44,903 bases of DNA from Temnopleurus reevesii (lineage: Eukaryota; Echinodermata; Echinoidea; Temnopleuroida; Temnopleuridae). The position numbers were made by a program, and so were the translations under genes. Below, piece by piece: positions 33,520 to 44,848 of this stretch. Position 1 is the stretch's first letter. Every line of letters starts with the position of its first letter. The notes beneath the pieces were generated by a model that did no database searches, was not told where the DNA came from, and was given only the letters and a program-made list of their open reading frames with translations. The stretch lies in the NCBI GenBank assembly GCA_036244855.1, contig BQKZ01000391.1, forward strand, positions 43,171-88,073, given 5' to 3'.

Positions 33520-33785
33520 ATTACCCTCGGCTTGTTGTCATAGTGACCGGCTCACGCTATCGTGCAGACAATAATAATTTACATGGATTCTGGTTATTGT
33601 TGACATGGAATTTGAAACGAAAGTATGAGTCTTGGCCAAATTAATATTCAAAAAGTAGGTAACGAAAGAGGTAAGTGTGATTTTTATTCACCGCTGTAGT
33701 TCACCCCAGCTTGATATCATAGTAACCGGTTCAAGCTTTCCAGTAGAAAATAATAGTATACGTGAATTCCGGTTATTATTATTTT
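33520..33785. repeat. Two diverged 80-bp direct repeats
   Basis: The first repeat (about 33520-33600) has gtcatagtgaccggctcacg and ggattctggttattgtt; the second (33702-33782) has atcatagtaaccggttcaag and gaattccggttattatt. They lie about 182 bp apart. Confidence 0.6.
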
Positions 33786-35184
33786 TTTTTTCGAACGTGT
33801 AAATAAACGATGGGTCTGGGCCCAAAATGTATTTCTTAAACAATCAGACAAAGATACAAACAAAAGTTTGAATCAAATCGACCCGTAAATAAGAAAGTTA
33901 TGAATATTCCAATGGTATCACTCAGAAGTGATTTTACATGTAAATGAGCAACTTCTTGGTCAAGTGATGTTATGCACGTCATGCACTTATTTGCAAACGA
34001 TTTCTTATAGCTTCGTGTTTTTCTCTCCTTGGCCGAAAAAAAGAGTTATAATGGGTGAAGCTTAATTTATTGATGATATTTTTTTTTTGGTATTTTAAAA
34101 ACCGATGAACCCGAATACTGCACTCAGAAAGCATTCGTACTATGGCAGTTACTTTTCCATCTGTGATTGATAAGGCAATAAGAAAATGGTTCGTAAAGGT
34201 TTTAATAAGTGTCGTACAAGTGAACTAGGCGAATAAATATACGGCAGTGTGTCAACAATAGACTCTTAGAATCAATCAATTAGGACTCACTTAAAGGACA
34301 TGCCCTGATAGTTTAGGGGAAATGATGCAAAGACTGTATCTTGAGAAGTTGAATGATCAAACACAAGATATATTGAAACCATCACTTTGTCCCATCTTTG
34401 TCGGAATCCGTTTTTAGTATTTTTGACGCACATTCTTTAAAGCCCAAGTATAGTTTTGGTAAAGATTAAGAAATGTGAATTTTGGGATGTTTATCATGAT
34501 ATAACATTCTTATACACATTGTGAGACCGTAGTTTTTATTTTTACGAACTGATTCTTTTGAATATTTGAATTTAACCAATAAATTACATTTAGCGCCCTC
34601 TCTTGATTACAACAATATTTTGCTTGTTATCGGGCATGTACAGATTTATTTCGGAGATTTGACAATAAATATAGAATGATAGAAAGGTATACACAACAAT
34701 ACAATTCCGAAATGTTCATCCAAATCTTTGCATGAGAAGTTGTCCTTTATCAAAAAAAGAGAAAATATTGAATTTGTGTCGTCGGACACGACACTGAAAT
34801 ATGTTGCACTATTTAGGTTATAGCTTTTCCAAAACTCTTTCATTTTTCGCAAAGTCTTTTGTGCACTATGTTCTTGTTACTATATTTCGTTTTATACATA
34901 GTTGAGGACAAATTCCGGCGATTAAAATATTCGCTTTTACCAAAACTTGACTTTGGCTTTTAATGTGAACGTATTATTATTGCGCTAGGAATGCTACCAT
35001 TGAATGAAAAATCGTCTGATAGGACACAAACTTTGTCTTAAATTCTACATGTCTGTTCTATTTCAAATAAACGTTCTCGTAATTTGGAAATGTCGTTATA
35101 TCATTTTGGACCAAATCATGAGTATCTCAAGCTGCACATGCCCGAAATCCGAATCACAAATAACAGTTTTAAGAGTATATGAAT
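33786..35184. other. No gene seen
   Basis: AT-rich intron 3 sequence. The 68-codon minus-strand ORF at 34646-34852 shows no motif. Confidence 0.4.
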
Positions 35185-36400
35185 GCCAGTCATGGAAAAG
35201 GGACTAAATCAGCTTCTGCGGAAATCATCTTTTTTAATTTCACACAATTTTATGCTTACACTTTAACAATTCTTTTACTATGATTAAAAGCAAATATCGA
35301 TGACAAAATGAAAACTAAAAATATCTTCTGATGATTAGAATGTATTTTTTTTTTAAATCCCAATGGTCTTCTAAGATTAAGTCCCTTTTAAATAAAAAAA
35401 ATCTTAGGTTTTTCATAAGCTTTAGCTGTAATGGAGGGAAAAGTCTCTGTTATCCCCTACCTTTCTTGTTGCCAGTCTTTGGTTTAAATGTGCATATCTG
35501 ATTGCTATTACCTCTGCCTTAAATGCCAACAACTTCAATTCAACAAGTTAATCAAATTTAATGGATTCTGTATAATTATGTACCGTTAAAACAGCTATCA
35601 ATCATTTTCGACGACGATATGCTCATTTGGACTTTTTTCTTCATTCTATTTTTATTTTACTAAGAAATGATTAGAGTTTATCCAAATAATCCGTGTATAT
35701 ATTGCTACACTTAGATTTTAAGGTCACTGTTATTCCAAGGAATGAATAATATGCCGAGTGCTCAACAACTTTCTAATTCATTATCAGTGACAATTCATCA
35801 CGTACGTACAGTACATACATGAAAGTATACACGTAGGACTACTAACTGCTTTATGGAGAAAGCCAACTTACGTGTACCGCTATTCCGCGAGAATATTTGC
35901 TTATTTTCTGTGCCCTTTTCTTTAGGCCTACTACATTCGATGACAGGATTTGTTATGTTACTCTAGTGAAAGCATGGCCTTAGCTAATCTGGGTACAAGA
36001 ATATCAACAAGCCCGTTTGGATGAAAAATGTTTTAGATTTAGCCCCTTTTGAAAGAAAACATGAATTTCATGTCTATCTATATAATTCGTTCTATTACTT
36101 TTTAGTGGGAGCTTTCGTCAGTTTGATGCACATTGATTGTCAACCCCCCCCCCCCCCCCCCCCCTTACAGATATAGCTTATGAACAATCTAAGATGTTTT
36201 TTTATGTAAAAGGGACTAAATCTTAGAAGAGTATTGAGATTAAAAACATATAGCATTCAAATCATCAGCGAATATTTACGATTGTCATTTCGTCATCGAA
36301 TTCAATTGCTTTTCATCATAGTAAAAGAATTGTTAAAGTGCAAGCATTGGCTAAATGAACAAAAATGGAATTAGGCCCTTTTACATGTGAGCTCTTCATT
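35185..36400. mobile_element. 1.2-kb relative of the 24221 transposon
   Basis: The left end has gtcatggaaaagggactaaa and the right end ttaggcccttttacatgtga followed by gctctt, inverted like the ends of 24221-25247. Internal matches include ggactac-a-ct-cagcata-like and gattta-gccccttttg segments. It has a poly-C run (36144-36164) and no transposase ORF. Confidence 0.7.
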
Positions 36401-36886
36401 AAGTCAGCAAAGAATATGCTATAATTACACCCCTCTATAAGGTTTAAAATATATTAATCGATATTGAAGGTGTTTGGCATGTTTGAGCTATTTAAAAAAA
36501 TCCACATCGATATGCATTCAGAATTTTCATCAATTATTATAAAATACATTTCTTACGCGGATCTGTCTTTGCACATCACATTAAGTATACATCTAGGTCA
36601 ATGCAATTGTATTGTGAATTAGCAAAGCCGATGAAAAATACATATATAGGCCTATACTGGTTGTTGGTCAAATATCACGTTCTCCTCCGCCTACTCTTTG
36701 CAAAAGGATCGATCTTCCAGCATTAGTCAGATTAAACAGAACCCATCGCAGATTACTCTTCTAAGAAAGCTCTTAAAGTAAGTGTATACTCTAAACCACA
36801 AAAAGAATACATCCTCTAATTTGTCCGGAAATCTGACTTAGGGTCATACACATCACTCATAGCGAGAATTTTAAATCGTTCGGTGT
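36401..36886. other. No gene seen
   Basis: Intron 3 sequence without a supported exon or repeat. Confidence 0.4.
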
Positions 36887-37141
36887 AAAGGCCAACTCAC
36901 ACTTTTGCGTTTTTAGCCGGCGTCGGCCCAGTGTTTTTTCTTTCAATTAAAAACGCTCCCTAGACGCACGACGTACGCGGATCAAACAGTAGACTGACGT
37001 TTCGCTGTCGCTCAAGGAGCGTACGACGAGCGTCGCTCCATCGTTTGACCTGCGTCATTGTTCGTCAAGGGAGCATTTTTAATTTCCTAATACGCTAGGC
37101 CGACGCAAGCTAAAAAACGCAAAGGTGTGAGTCGGCCTTAA
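36887..37141. mobile_element. MITE with 40-bp inverted ends
   Basis: Left end taaaggccaactcacacttt followed by tgcgtttttagc; right end gctaaaaaacgcaaaggtgt followed by gagtcggcctta. The interior is CpG-rich with inverted acgacg words. The whole 255 bp could fold into one long hairpin. Partial relatives lie at 32127 and 18900. Confidence 0.85.
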
Positions 37142-37828
37142 AATAAACCCCAAATATGACATCCCGTATCATGAATAATTTATAATGTATGGTGTGTGAT
37201 GTCACAAACGCAAACTCAAGCTAAATTTATGATTTTCTGAGGCTCTTGTAGGATTATGCATCCCCTTGGGGCTTAATAATCGTCATACGTTTTGGGAAGA
37301 CGAGCTGAATGATAAATGCGGTTGAACGAGACCAAAACGGGAGCTTGGCTGGACGAAAACACTCGAACTTTTTCCCCAGCGACAACTGCCGACGGCCGAT
37401 TTTGAGAATGTCATTCCGTTTTTGTGGTTCGTGGTTCGTGTGAAGTATGATTTTGCTGTGATTCAATTAAATACTTCCGAAAGTTGTCATTTTCCTTTCC
37501 TCTTTATTTTGATTAATAATCTGTAATATTTCTATAAAAAAGTCGTGGATCGTGTTAATGATTTTGCTGTGTTTCAATTAAATACATCCGAAATTTATTA
37601 TTTGCACTTTCCTCTTTATCTTGATTAATAATCTGTAATTTATTTTATTACAAAAGGTCGTTACTGTTCTCACAAATGACGGGAACAAAACTATTGTTGC
37701 ATTGGGATAACTATACCGTTTCAAGTTTAATTGAAATGTGCTTTAAATCTAAAGAATTGATAAGAATTTTGATTCAATAAGATTTTAATTGTTTCAATGT
37801 GTGCTGATCCTCACTATGCATGATTTAA
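37142..37828. other. No gene seen; small local repeat
   Basis: gattttgctgtgattcaattaaatac near 37449 recurs at 37560 (gattttgctgtgtttcaatt), followed in both places by ctttcctctttat and gattaataatctgtaat, so a unit of about 110 bp is duplicated in tandem. No exon is seen. Confidence 0.5.
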
Positions 37829-38000
37829 AGGTAGATAACTACATCTGCACACATTACGGTTATGTTTACAACTTGTTGTGTACCTCAGATGCCAAAATAA
37901 TAACCTCTATGAAGTATTTTGTTTGAATGTAGTCTTCTCTGACTATCATAATTCATCTTGACACTAACGGTATCGCGATACTCCTAGCGTATTACGGTAC

Positions 38001-38031
<31 letters not shown>

Positions 38032-38342
38032 ACACAAACACCATTGTAAGAGCACATACAGTGCGCACTTTAATACACTGCCACACCATGCGGATTACGC
38101 ACTGAGAGAGACTTTTGCGCTATTGGGCAACGAGAGGCTAACGGCTGTTTTGAATTTTGAACGCATGGTCCATTAATTCGAGGCCCGAATAGAAGAATTA
38201 TTATTGGAATAACTATAAATGCACCTATCATGACCAATCCTTGTGCTGAATTAATTGAGGATAAGATCTAATATTTAGTACTTAACATAACACAGTAATC
38301 TTGAAAAGTCGAGCTTTAGGCTGCAAAAGAAGTATTCTACCT
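37829..38342. mobile_element. TTAA-flanked AGGTAGA element, inverted copy 3
   Basis: Reverse-orientation relative of 21986-22508. Ends AGGTAGATAACTAC and AGTATTCTACCT, flanked by TTAA at 37825-37828 and 38343-38346. It includes a CA microsatellite (about 38002-38037) and tatcgcgata. Confidence 0.8.
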
Positions 38343-40470
38343 TTAATCCTCTATAAAGCAGATATTGATTGAAGAAATGGAACAATGACAAATTTGGTAG
38401 GAATTGGAAGCTAAGATGCTACATATAACTCTGTTTGCTGCAAAAATACGTGTATCTTAATGACGTCATAGAAATACTCGCACTTTTCATGAGAACAGTT
38501 TTTCTGTGGAAATAATTCCCACAACTGATGTGAATTCTATACATTTTCTAAAATTAGACATTTGATGACGTCAGATTTATGCTCTTATTTTTTTTCGCAT
38601 CAGACCCTTTCCACTTTACATGTGGGTGCAAACTTAGTACTATGCTAATCAGTAGTCACGATTTCATTACACGGTTTATGTCTCAAACAGATCAACACAA
38701 CGATGAAATATAGAAACAAAAAAGATCACTTTGCATTGTATCAGTTCGACATATCATGTCATGATTTTTGCACAATTCTGCATTGTGACGTCACAACAAA
38801 GTTTCATTTGTGACGAGTCCCTGGCCCTTTAACCTAAGTTTCGCTCTATGCGTATCGTCATATCCAATTATTACGTAATCTGACCCTGGTCGACTGGAAT
38901 CAAGAGAACGAAGGCAAAAGAAAAAAGAACAATATCTGCATGAACCGAGCTCTAACTTTGAAAAATGTAAGGTTATGAAATGTTGTTGTTCTAGGACTTA
39001 AAGAACAATTTGTTAATACATCTCTCAAGCCATTCCGCTTGCATTCTCTTTCTCTCTCCATCGTATTTGCTGAGCACCGAACAAAAGTTCCGAAATTCTG
39101 AAAAAAAAAGCAGTATGCAATGAGATGGCGAAAAGGAGCGTAATAAACTTCCGGGAAATTGATAGGTATAAAATATACTAATGTGTTTTAAAAAGATTTC
39201 TTCAGGCATTTTTTTTTCTCAAGAAAGTGATAGATATATAAATGATAACAGATGCCAGAAAAAAAGATTCGCCAAATCAATCTATAATTTTGGGAAAGAG
39301 TAAGTAGTCTAGAGGATGAAGCACGTCACAAATCATCAATCAAGTCCAGAACTTATAGTCGAGCCGTAGATTTGAAACGTGATCATTGAAAAAAAGTTTA
39401 ATAAATTATCTTAAAAGCTCCCAATTCATTACCGGATGAATGGCTCATTACATTAAAAGGCCTGCCAAATAAAGATTACATTTATTATACATTTTCTGCA
39501 TTTGTTTTTAAGTGGTTTCTATAGTACATCCTGCTAAGTGTTCATAATCATAAAAATACTGAATCTAAGATTTTTGTTTTGATGATAATGGTTGCATATT
39601 GGGAAGCATGTGTAATCACTGTTCAAACCAAAATGCAACTGGGAAATACGACAATTTTTGTTTCTACAACCCCTAATGAAATCTCATTAAAATCATGCAG
39701 CATTTAACATCATCGATCTCATTGTCTGCTGCAGTTGTGTATATCGTAACTACTTTTCACTATTTCTCATTTGTCACGTCGAGAAAAAACATCGCCTAAA
39801 TTAAGAATAGTCAACTTGAAAATCTCTAAACTGTAAACTGTTTGCGAATCTAAAAAAACAAGAGTATGAGGATCGACTGCAGTATGTTGTCATACTCCTT
39901 CGTTTTCGTTAGCCAAATTAATGTCGACATATTTATGAAATGCATACGGAATGGAAAAGAATGTGTTATTTGCCTATTTTCCTCCTGATAAATACTTATC
40001 TGTTCGTGTATTTATTAAACATGAAAATTGTTGTTGAACGTAGAGCGACCGTGTGGCGGAACAGTATTATTAGCTTGTGAACTGCTGATATAAGAATTCC
40101 AGAACATTTCATATACCATGTATTCAAGTCGATATAAGCTAAACTTTGTGCTGTAACACTGACAGAAAAATTGTTCCATGAAGCGGCACCAAAAACCCAA
40201 ATAAATATGTCCATATTAGTCATATGGTCAGGAGATTTTACCTTTACCCTAGTGCCTCTATAACCTTTTGCTTTACTTAATATTACGTCCATCGCAGAAT
40301 GAATGTGATGGATGGAAAAAACGTTTCAGCAAAGGCGCCTCAAACTCGAGAACGGACAGCCGAACCTCCCCAAAAATGTCACCTTTTCAAATCGGAAGTT
40401 ATTGTGTACAAATCTGTCTGATCCATGACGTGTGCTTTTAAGGAGTGTTTTGAAGGTTTCATACTACAGT
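38343..40470. other. No gene seen; three TGACGTCA sites
   Basis: Intron 3 sequence. Perfect TGACGTCA palindromes occur at 38461-38468, 38566-38573 and 38786-38793. Overlapping minus-strand ORFs near 39996-40292 (up to 98 codons) show no motif. Confidence 0.4.
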
Positions 40471-41862
40471 AGGTTAAGTAGGGCTAATGGCAAAGTCGTA
40501 TCTGGGTTGATTTGTGTGCTATGATTAGTCATTTGTGTGGTGTAGTGTCCGATATAGCATTGCCATACGTACTTGGTATCTGAAAAGAAAAATGGTCCAA
40601 ATTCAGCTTTGGGCAAAATTTATTTCTCTATGAACAATGTCCCATAAAGGTATATATTCGGAATGATCGGAATGCAGAAATCGATGTGAAACGCGCTGAT
40701 TTATTCACAGGTTGCTTTACATGCCTAAATAATATCACTGTGTATGAAAATTAGGAGATTTTTTTTCGCACGTATTCTGGCGTAGTTTACTTCGAAAATA
40801 CCAATCAGACGTTTTTCTTATGGTGTGCTAAATGAATCGCACGGGGCCGACAGGCGCAAAATGGATGGAGAGGCCGGTGGTGTTGTATGCGGCGCACTAT
40901 GCCTCAGATCGCTCTTAAAACGGCAAAAATTGTTTAGTCTATGAATAATGACATATTTCATATCGAAGTAGGGATTTTCGGGGTCAGGGAATTCATTTCT
41001 GATGTTATTTTCAAGTTTTGACTACTCCAGCTATTATTAGACACGCTTTGTTCCATACCTTGAATCATTATAAATAATGTTTTTCATGCAAGAGAGCAGT
41101 AAATCCTATTTATGCCAAAGAAAAATATTGNTTTGCTTTCTATATCAATCTCAATTATACAGATTCCACTTAAAGAGAGATCAAAGATCCAAAACATAAA
41201 GAACCCCGAAAAAAATCTAAAAAATAAAACCATCTAATGGGCGTCAGTAAATTTGTACTCTATCTAGTCATATCAATATATCATATAAAGTAGTCCGGTA
41301 TTACATCAAAACATTGTCTAATTTGTTCAAACTTCTTTGTCTTTACTTTCCTAGGTATCCAAGTTTCAGAAAATATCAATTTTAAGTTCTATAGAACATT
41401 TTGAATTTTTGGGTTTTTTGCCGTTTTTCGAGCGCTTCGAGCCATAGTGCGGCGTTGAGTTCGCATTCATTGTTTTGTACGTGAAGCATGTTGTGTTGGG
41501 AGCGCGACGCTGTCGTCATTGTTTATTTTGCGATAATTAAGCCACTTCTTGATCGAATCTATTCTATTCTAAACTATGAACATTTACCATAAAAATGGAG
41601 TATGGTAATACTTTTACTGCAGCTCACAAAGTAGTTATTATCTTAAGCGCCACCTCTCCCAAAAATGTTCTATCGGTTTAAGTATATAGGCCTGATGGCA
41701 ATGTCGTACCTGAACCGGTTTATTTGCATGCCATGATTACTTGCTTGTGTGGTGCAGTGTCCGATACAGCATTATCAAATGGACTTGTTTTGGTATCTGA
41801 ATATAGAATTGGTCCAGTCTAGCTTTTGGGCAAAATTGATTTGCTAATGAAAAATGTTCTTT
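40471..41862. repeat. Repeat unit with direct terminal copies and a nested element
   Basis: Direct repeats of about 175 bp (40471-40645 and 41686-41862; shared tgtgtggtg-agtgtccgata and tggtatctgaa) flank a core matching 33065-33510. Terminal direct repeats could mean a small LTR-like element or a partial tandem duplication. I see no primer-binding site or gag/pol. Confidence 0.6.
40895..41449. mobile_element. 555-bp element with CACTATG inverted ends
   Basis: Left end CACTATGCCTCAGATCGCTC then aaaacggcaaaaa; right end ttttttgccgtttttcgagc then gcttcgagCCATAGTG. It is flanked by CGGCG on both sides (40890-40894 and 41450-41454), and the related repeat at 33300 has no insertion there. One N (41131) lies inside. 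Confidence 0.8.
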
Positions 41863-43590
41863 TAGGACTGGGTCTGCCCCAGAAAAAAATGTTTTTTTTT
41901 AAATCAAAAACGGAAAAAAAAACGAACAGATTTAACAAGTTTGAACATGAATACAAATAAAAAAGGTATGACTATTTTCAATGATAACGATGTCAACAAA
42001 TTGAAAATAAAGTAACATATGGCCGATAACAGCAAACAAACCAATGTTTTTCATCAAGATGTGCTTAAACAGTCAAATTATTATTTAAAAAAAATGTTCA
42101 GAAAATGATATTACTAGCTTTGTTTTGCACTCTTTTTTTTTAATCAACAGGGAGGTTTGGTCATTTAGTTTTTTGACACGTAATCATCGACCGCTCCCCT
42201 CCCCAATACCCCTAAAAAAGTCTTATAATCGTATTTGCACTGTGTGCACAAATTACGCCTAATATACATTTTTAATAGATAACCCTGTACTATTCTAAAC
42301 ACTTTAACTGATGATAACATGGAAAGTTGTATAGCGATATGTCACTGATAGTATAATTACCTCAGCTACTAGATAGTTGGGGGTATTGCCAGTCTTTGGT
42401 GAGAAACTCCCAAAGGAGAAGATGAAATCATTTTCTTGGAAACGGATTCAAGCGTTGTATTTTGGTTTTCATCCCACGCACTACTGGCACACGGCAACCT
42501 GCCCTCCTTTTGATTCAGATTGGAGGTACTTTTTTTTTTCTTTTTTCTTTACAATTGTAGCTTTTTTTTACAACCATTTAAAGTTGTGAAAATGTCTTGT
42601 CGTATACAATTTTTATATTGTGATGCTTAAAGGACTAAAAGGAAATGTACTCGCCAATAGCAAGTTTAAGGTCAAGTGGAAAGAGAAATTTTATGTTTTT
42701 GCCCCTCTGTTTAATATATTTTTGGTTTATATCTGATATGCCGATCCAGCGATGGCGGCAAAATAATTAGTATAGTCTTTTCCACGGTTTTGAACAATTT
42801 CAAAGAAATATACTCCCCCCCCCCCTTACCCATTCCTATATATTTTTAACATTTCAATTTGTTTCAGCATTCTTAAATTTCATATGAATTCTTTTACTTG
42901 ATTAAATATTTAACAACATTTTCTTTTGTCAAAAGTGGATTTGAAGAAAGAGGGTACCAAGAATTCACCTTCACTTCATGTCCATCTATTAAAAACGTTT
43001 TATTTTCATGAATAAGAGATTAGTTATAACCCTGAGGTGTTTTAGTAAAAATTATTTTCGGATTTCCGGAAAAGAATAGTCAACCAAAAAACGATTAAAA
43101 TGATGAATCCGATTTCATCTATCTAGAATATCAGGAAATTGTCGACAGTTTTACTTGAACGTGCAACATACATGTTTTTGAAATATCATACGGAAATCGT
43201 TTTTAACCTCCAACTTTAAGTAACCCGTCATAAATTGTGTCCTGAAGTCACAACAAGCTAGTTCAATGGCCGTTTTCGTGGAACTGAAAAGATAAGTTAT
43301 TTCTACATGACGGGAAATCTATAAACATATGTCACACAGACAAGCCCGTAAGCAAATGGGAGGGGTGACTGGATGGTGAGGACGTCTTCTCTAGTTTCCT
43401 CAAGAGACTCGCGAAAAAGAAAATGTTCCCTTCAAAAGTGAATAAACGTTGTGTTATGGCACGTAGTTCCTGAGCGCCGATATAATTTATTCTTTTTGGA
43501 TGGTCAATTTTCATTTTTATGTTATACTTTCTCATATTCTTATTTCAAATTTATCAACATAGTGGCAATAACACAGACTGGTTTTGTCAG
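41863..43590. other. No gene seen
   Basis: AT-rich intron 3 with homopolymer runs (T at 42531-42545, C at 42814-42825). ORFs at 42377-42589 and 43332-43535 show no motif. Confidence 0.4.
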
Positions 43591-43771
43591 AACATGATAC
43601 AATTTATTTCGTAAGATAAAGTTAGTCATGCTTTGGGACAATTTATCCAAACGCCGTGTATAGAACTGTTCGGGTACATCGATTACAATCCGAATCCGAT
43701 TTGAATAGACTTACAAAGGAGCATTGAATTGGCGATAGACGTAATTTTACGGAATTAGATTAAATCCTGTT
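43591..43771. mobile_element. MITE family AACACGATATAAA, copy D
   Basis: A diverged copy of about 181 bp: left aacatgatacaatttatttc, interior aacgccgtgtatagaactgt and ggagcattgaattggcgata, right ttacggaattagattaaatc followed by ctgtt. Confidence 0.65.
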
Positions 43772-44001
43772 TGTAATGAATGTCCAAAAAATGCCTCAAT
43801 ATAATCATTGTTTGTTTTGAGCGTCAGACTGTTCGTGCATAGATTGTTCTTGAATAAAAGTCTGCAACTTACAACACAGTTGCAGTTAATTTGAAATCAA
43901 TGTAGGACCAAAGTATGACGTCACAACAACAAATTGGCATGGTACCTGGGTCTATCACACTCACGTGGTTTCACTGAACGCATTAGTTGCTAGCAAAGTT
44001 A

Positions 44002-44181
44002 TTGCCCGGGCACACCAAACACCGCACGGCATAACGGCACGGTTTATACGCAGTATCGTGGTTGTCATTGGCCAGCGCGCTTCTCCGCGCAGAGGATGTT
44101 CAACAATTGGCCAATCATATGGGAGGTATCGCGTAAATACCGTGCCGTGATGCCGTGCCGTGTTTGGTGTGTCCGGGCCTT
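44002..44181. mobile_element. MITE with 40-bp inverted ends, just before exon 4
   Basis: Left ttgcccgggcacaccaaaca then ccgcacggcataacggcacg; right cgtgccgtgatgccgtgccg then tgtttggtgtgtccgggcct. It is bordered by TTA on the left and TAA on the right. The 180 bp is strongly self-complementary and GC-rich. The short ORF at 43965-44150 is an accident of it. Confidence 0.88.
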
Positions 44182-44588
44182 AAGTCCCAACTCAGGCTCG
44201 CACTGAGTGTGCGACCTATTCTTACGCAACTGTGCATTGTTACGTCATTCATCTATGACGATCTCCCAATCCACTACCCAAATCTGCCACGAGCAATTGC
44301 AAGATTTTTTTTTTTGCGTTCTCCCACTTATTTGTGACGTACATCTTCTTCATTTTTTAATTGGATTTATAATGACGTCCTCAGACGCCATCTTTAACGA
44401 AACAAATGAAATCGAAATTGATTTTGACAGTGATTGATCGAAAGAAGAGAACGTGACTTATAAATACTTCCGGTCGATTGTGACGAGGCAATTTCGTCAT
44501 AATCGAATTATCCATATTTTTTTTTTTCAAATTTCTTGTATACTAATAAAGTGATTACTTTTCCCTTTCTTATCATTTTTTATCACAG
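44182..44588. other. End of intron 3
   Basis: No element recognised. It ends with the polypyrimidine-rich acceptor of exon 4 (ttttccctttcttatcattt then tttatcacag). Confidence 0.5.
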
Positions 44589-44848
44589 GAATCAATCTTC
44601 ACAAAGCGGTCCTGCGATGAAATTAGCGGATGGGAAAAACTCTCACAAGGAATGAATTTCCATTCGGACGTTCTTGACGTATACGAGGGCCAATGGTTCT
44701 GGGTAACACGATGCGTCAGACCGGTCGTTCAGACGCAAGACGGCGACACAGCGCAAGGGTTTCAGCGGTGCTACGGGGTGACGCGAGGAAATGATATTGT
44801 AGATGCATCTTGTATCGAAACGATGGCCTGGGTATTAGCTTATTCAAG
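44589..44848 (+). CDS. Exon 4 of neurotrophin-like gene: cystine-knot domain (partial)
   Basis: Coding exon with most of a nerve-growth-factor-type cystine-knot domain, a secreted ligand for Trk and p75-type receptors. It follows a pyrimidine-rich acceptor ending atcacag and starts ESIFTKR, a dibasic processing site. Then come SCDEISGW (compare the vertebrate VCDSxSxW start), WFWVTRC (compare QYFYETRC), RCYGV (compare GCRGI) and DASCIETMAWVLAYS (compare NSYCTTTHTFVKALT). Cysteines I-IV of the knot are present. The final strand with Cys-x-Cys is missing, and a good donor, TCAAG|gtgggt at 44849, sits exactly where it should follow, so I end the exon there in phase 2; the last exon is outside the window. 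Read through the donor, the frame closes at a TAA at 44868-44870. The I-II spacing is shorter and the II-III loop longer than in vertebrates. Confidence 0.78.

Noticed and set aside
40471..41862. A complete LTR retrotransposon
   Set aside because: The direct repeats are short and diverged, no gag, pol or primer-binding site is visible, and the core occurs elsewhere without them.
43965..44150. A 61-codon ORF before exon 4
   Set aside because: It is produced by the GC-rich hairpin MITE at 44002-44181.
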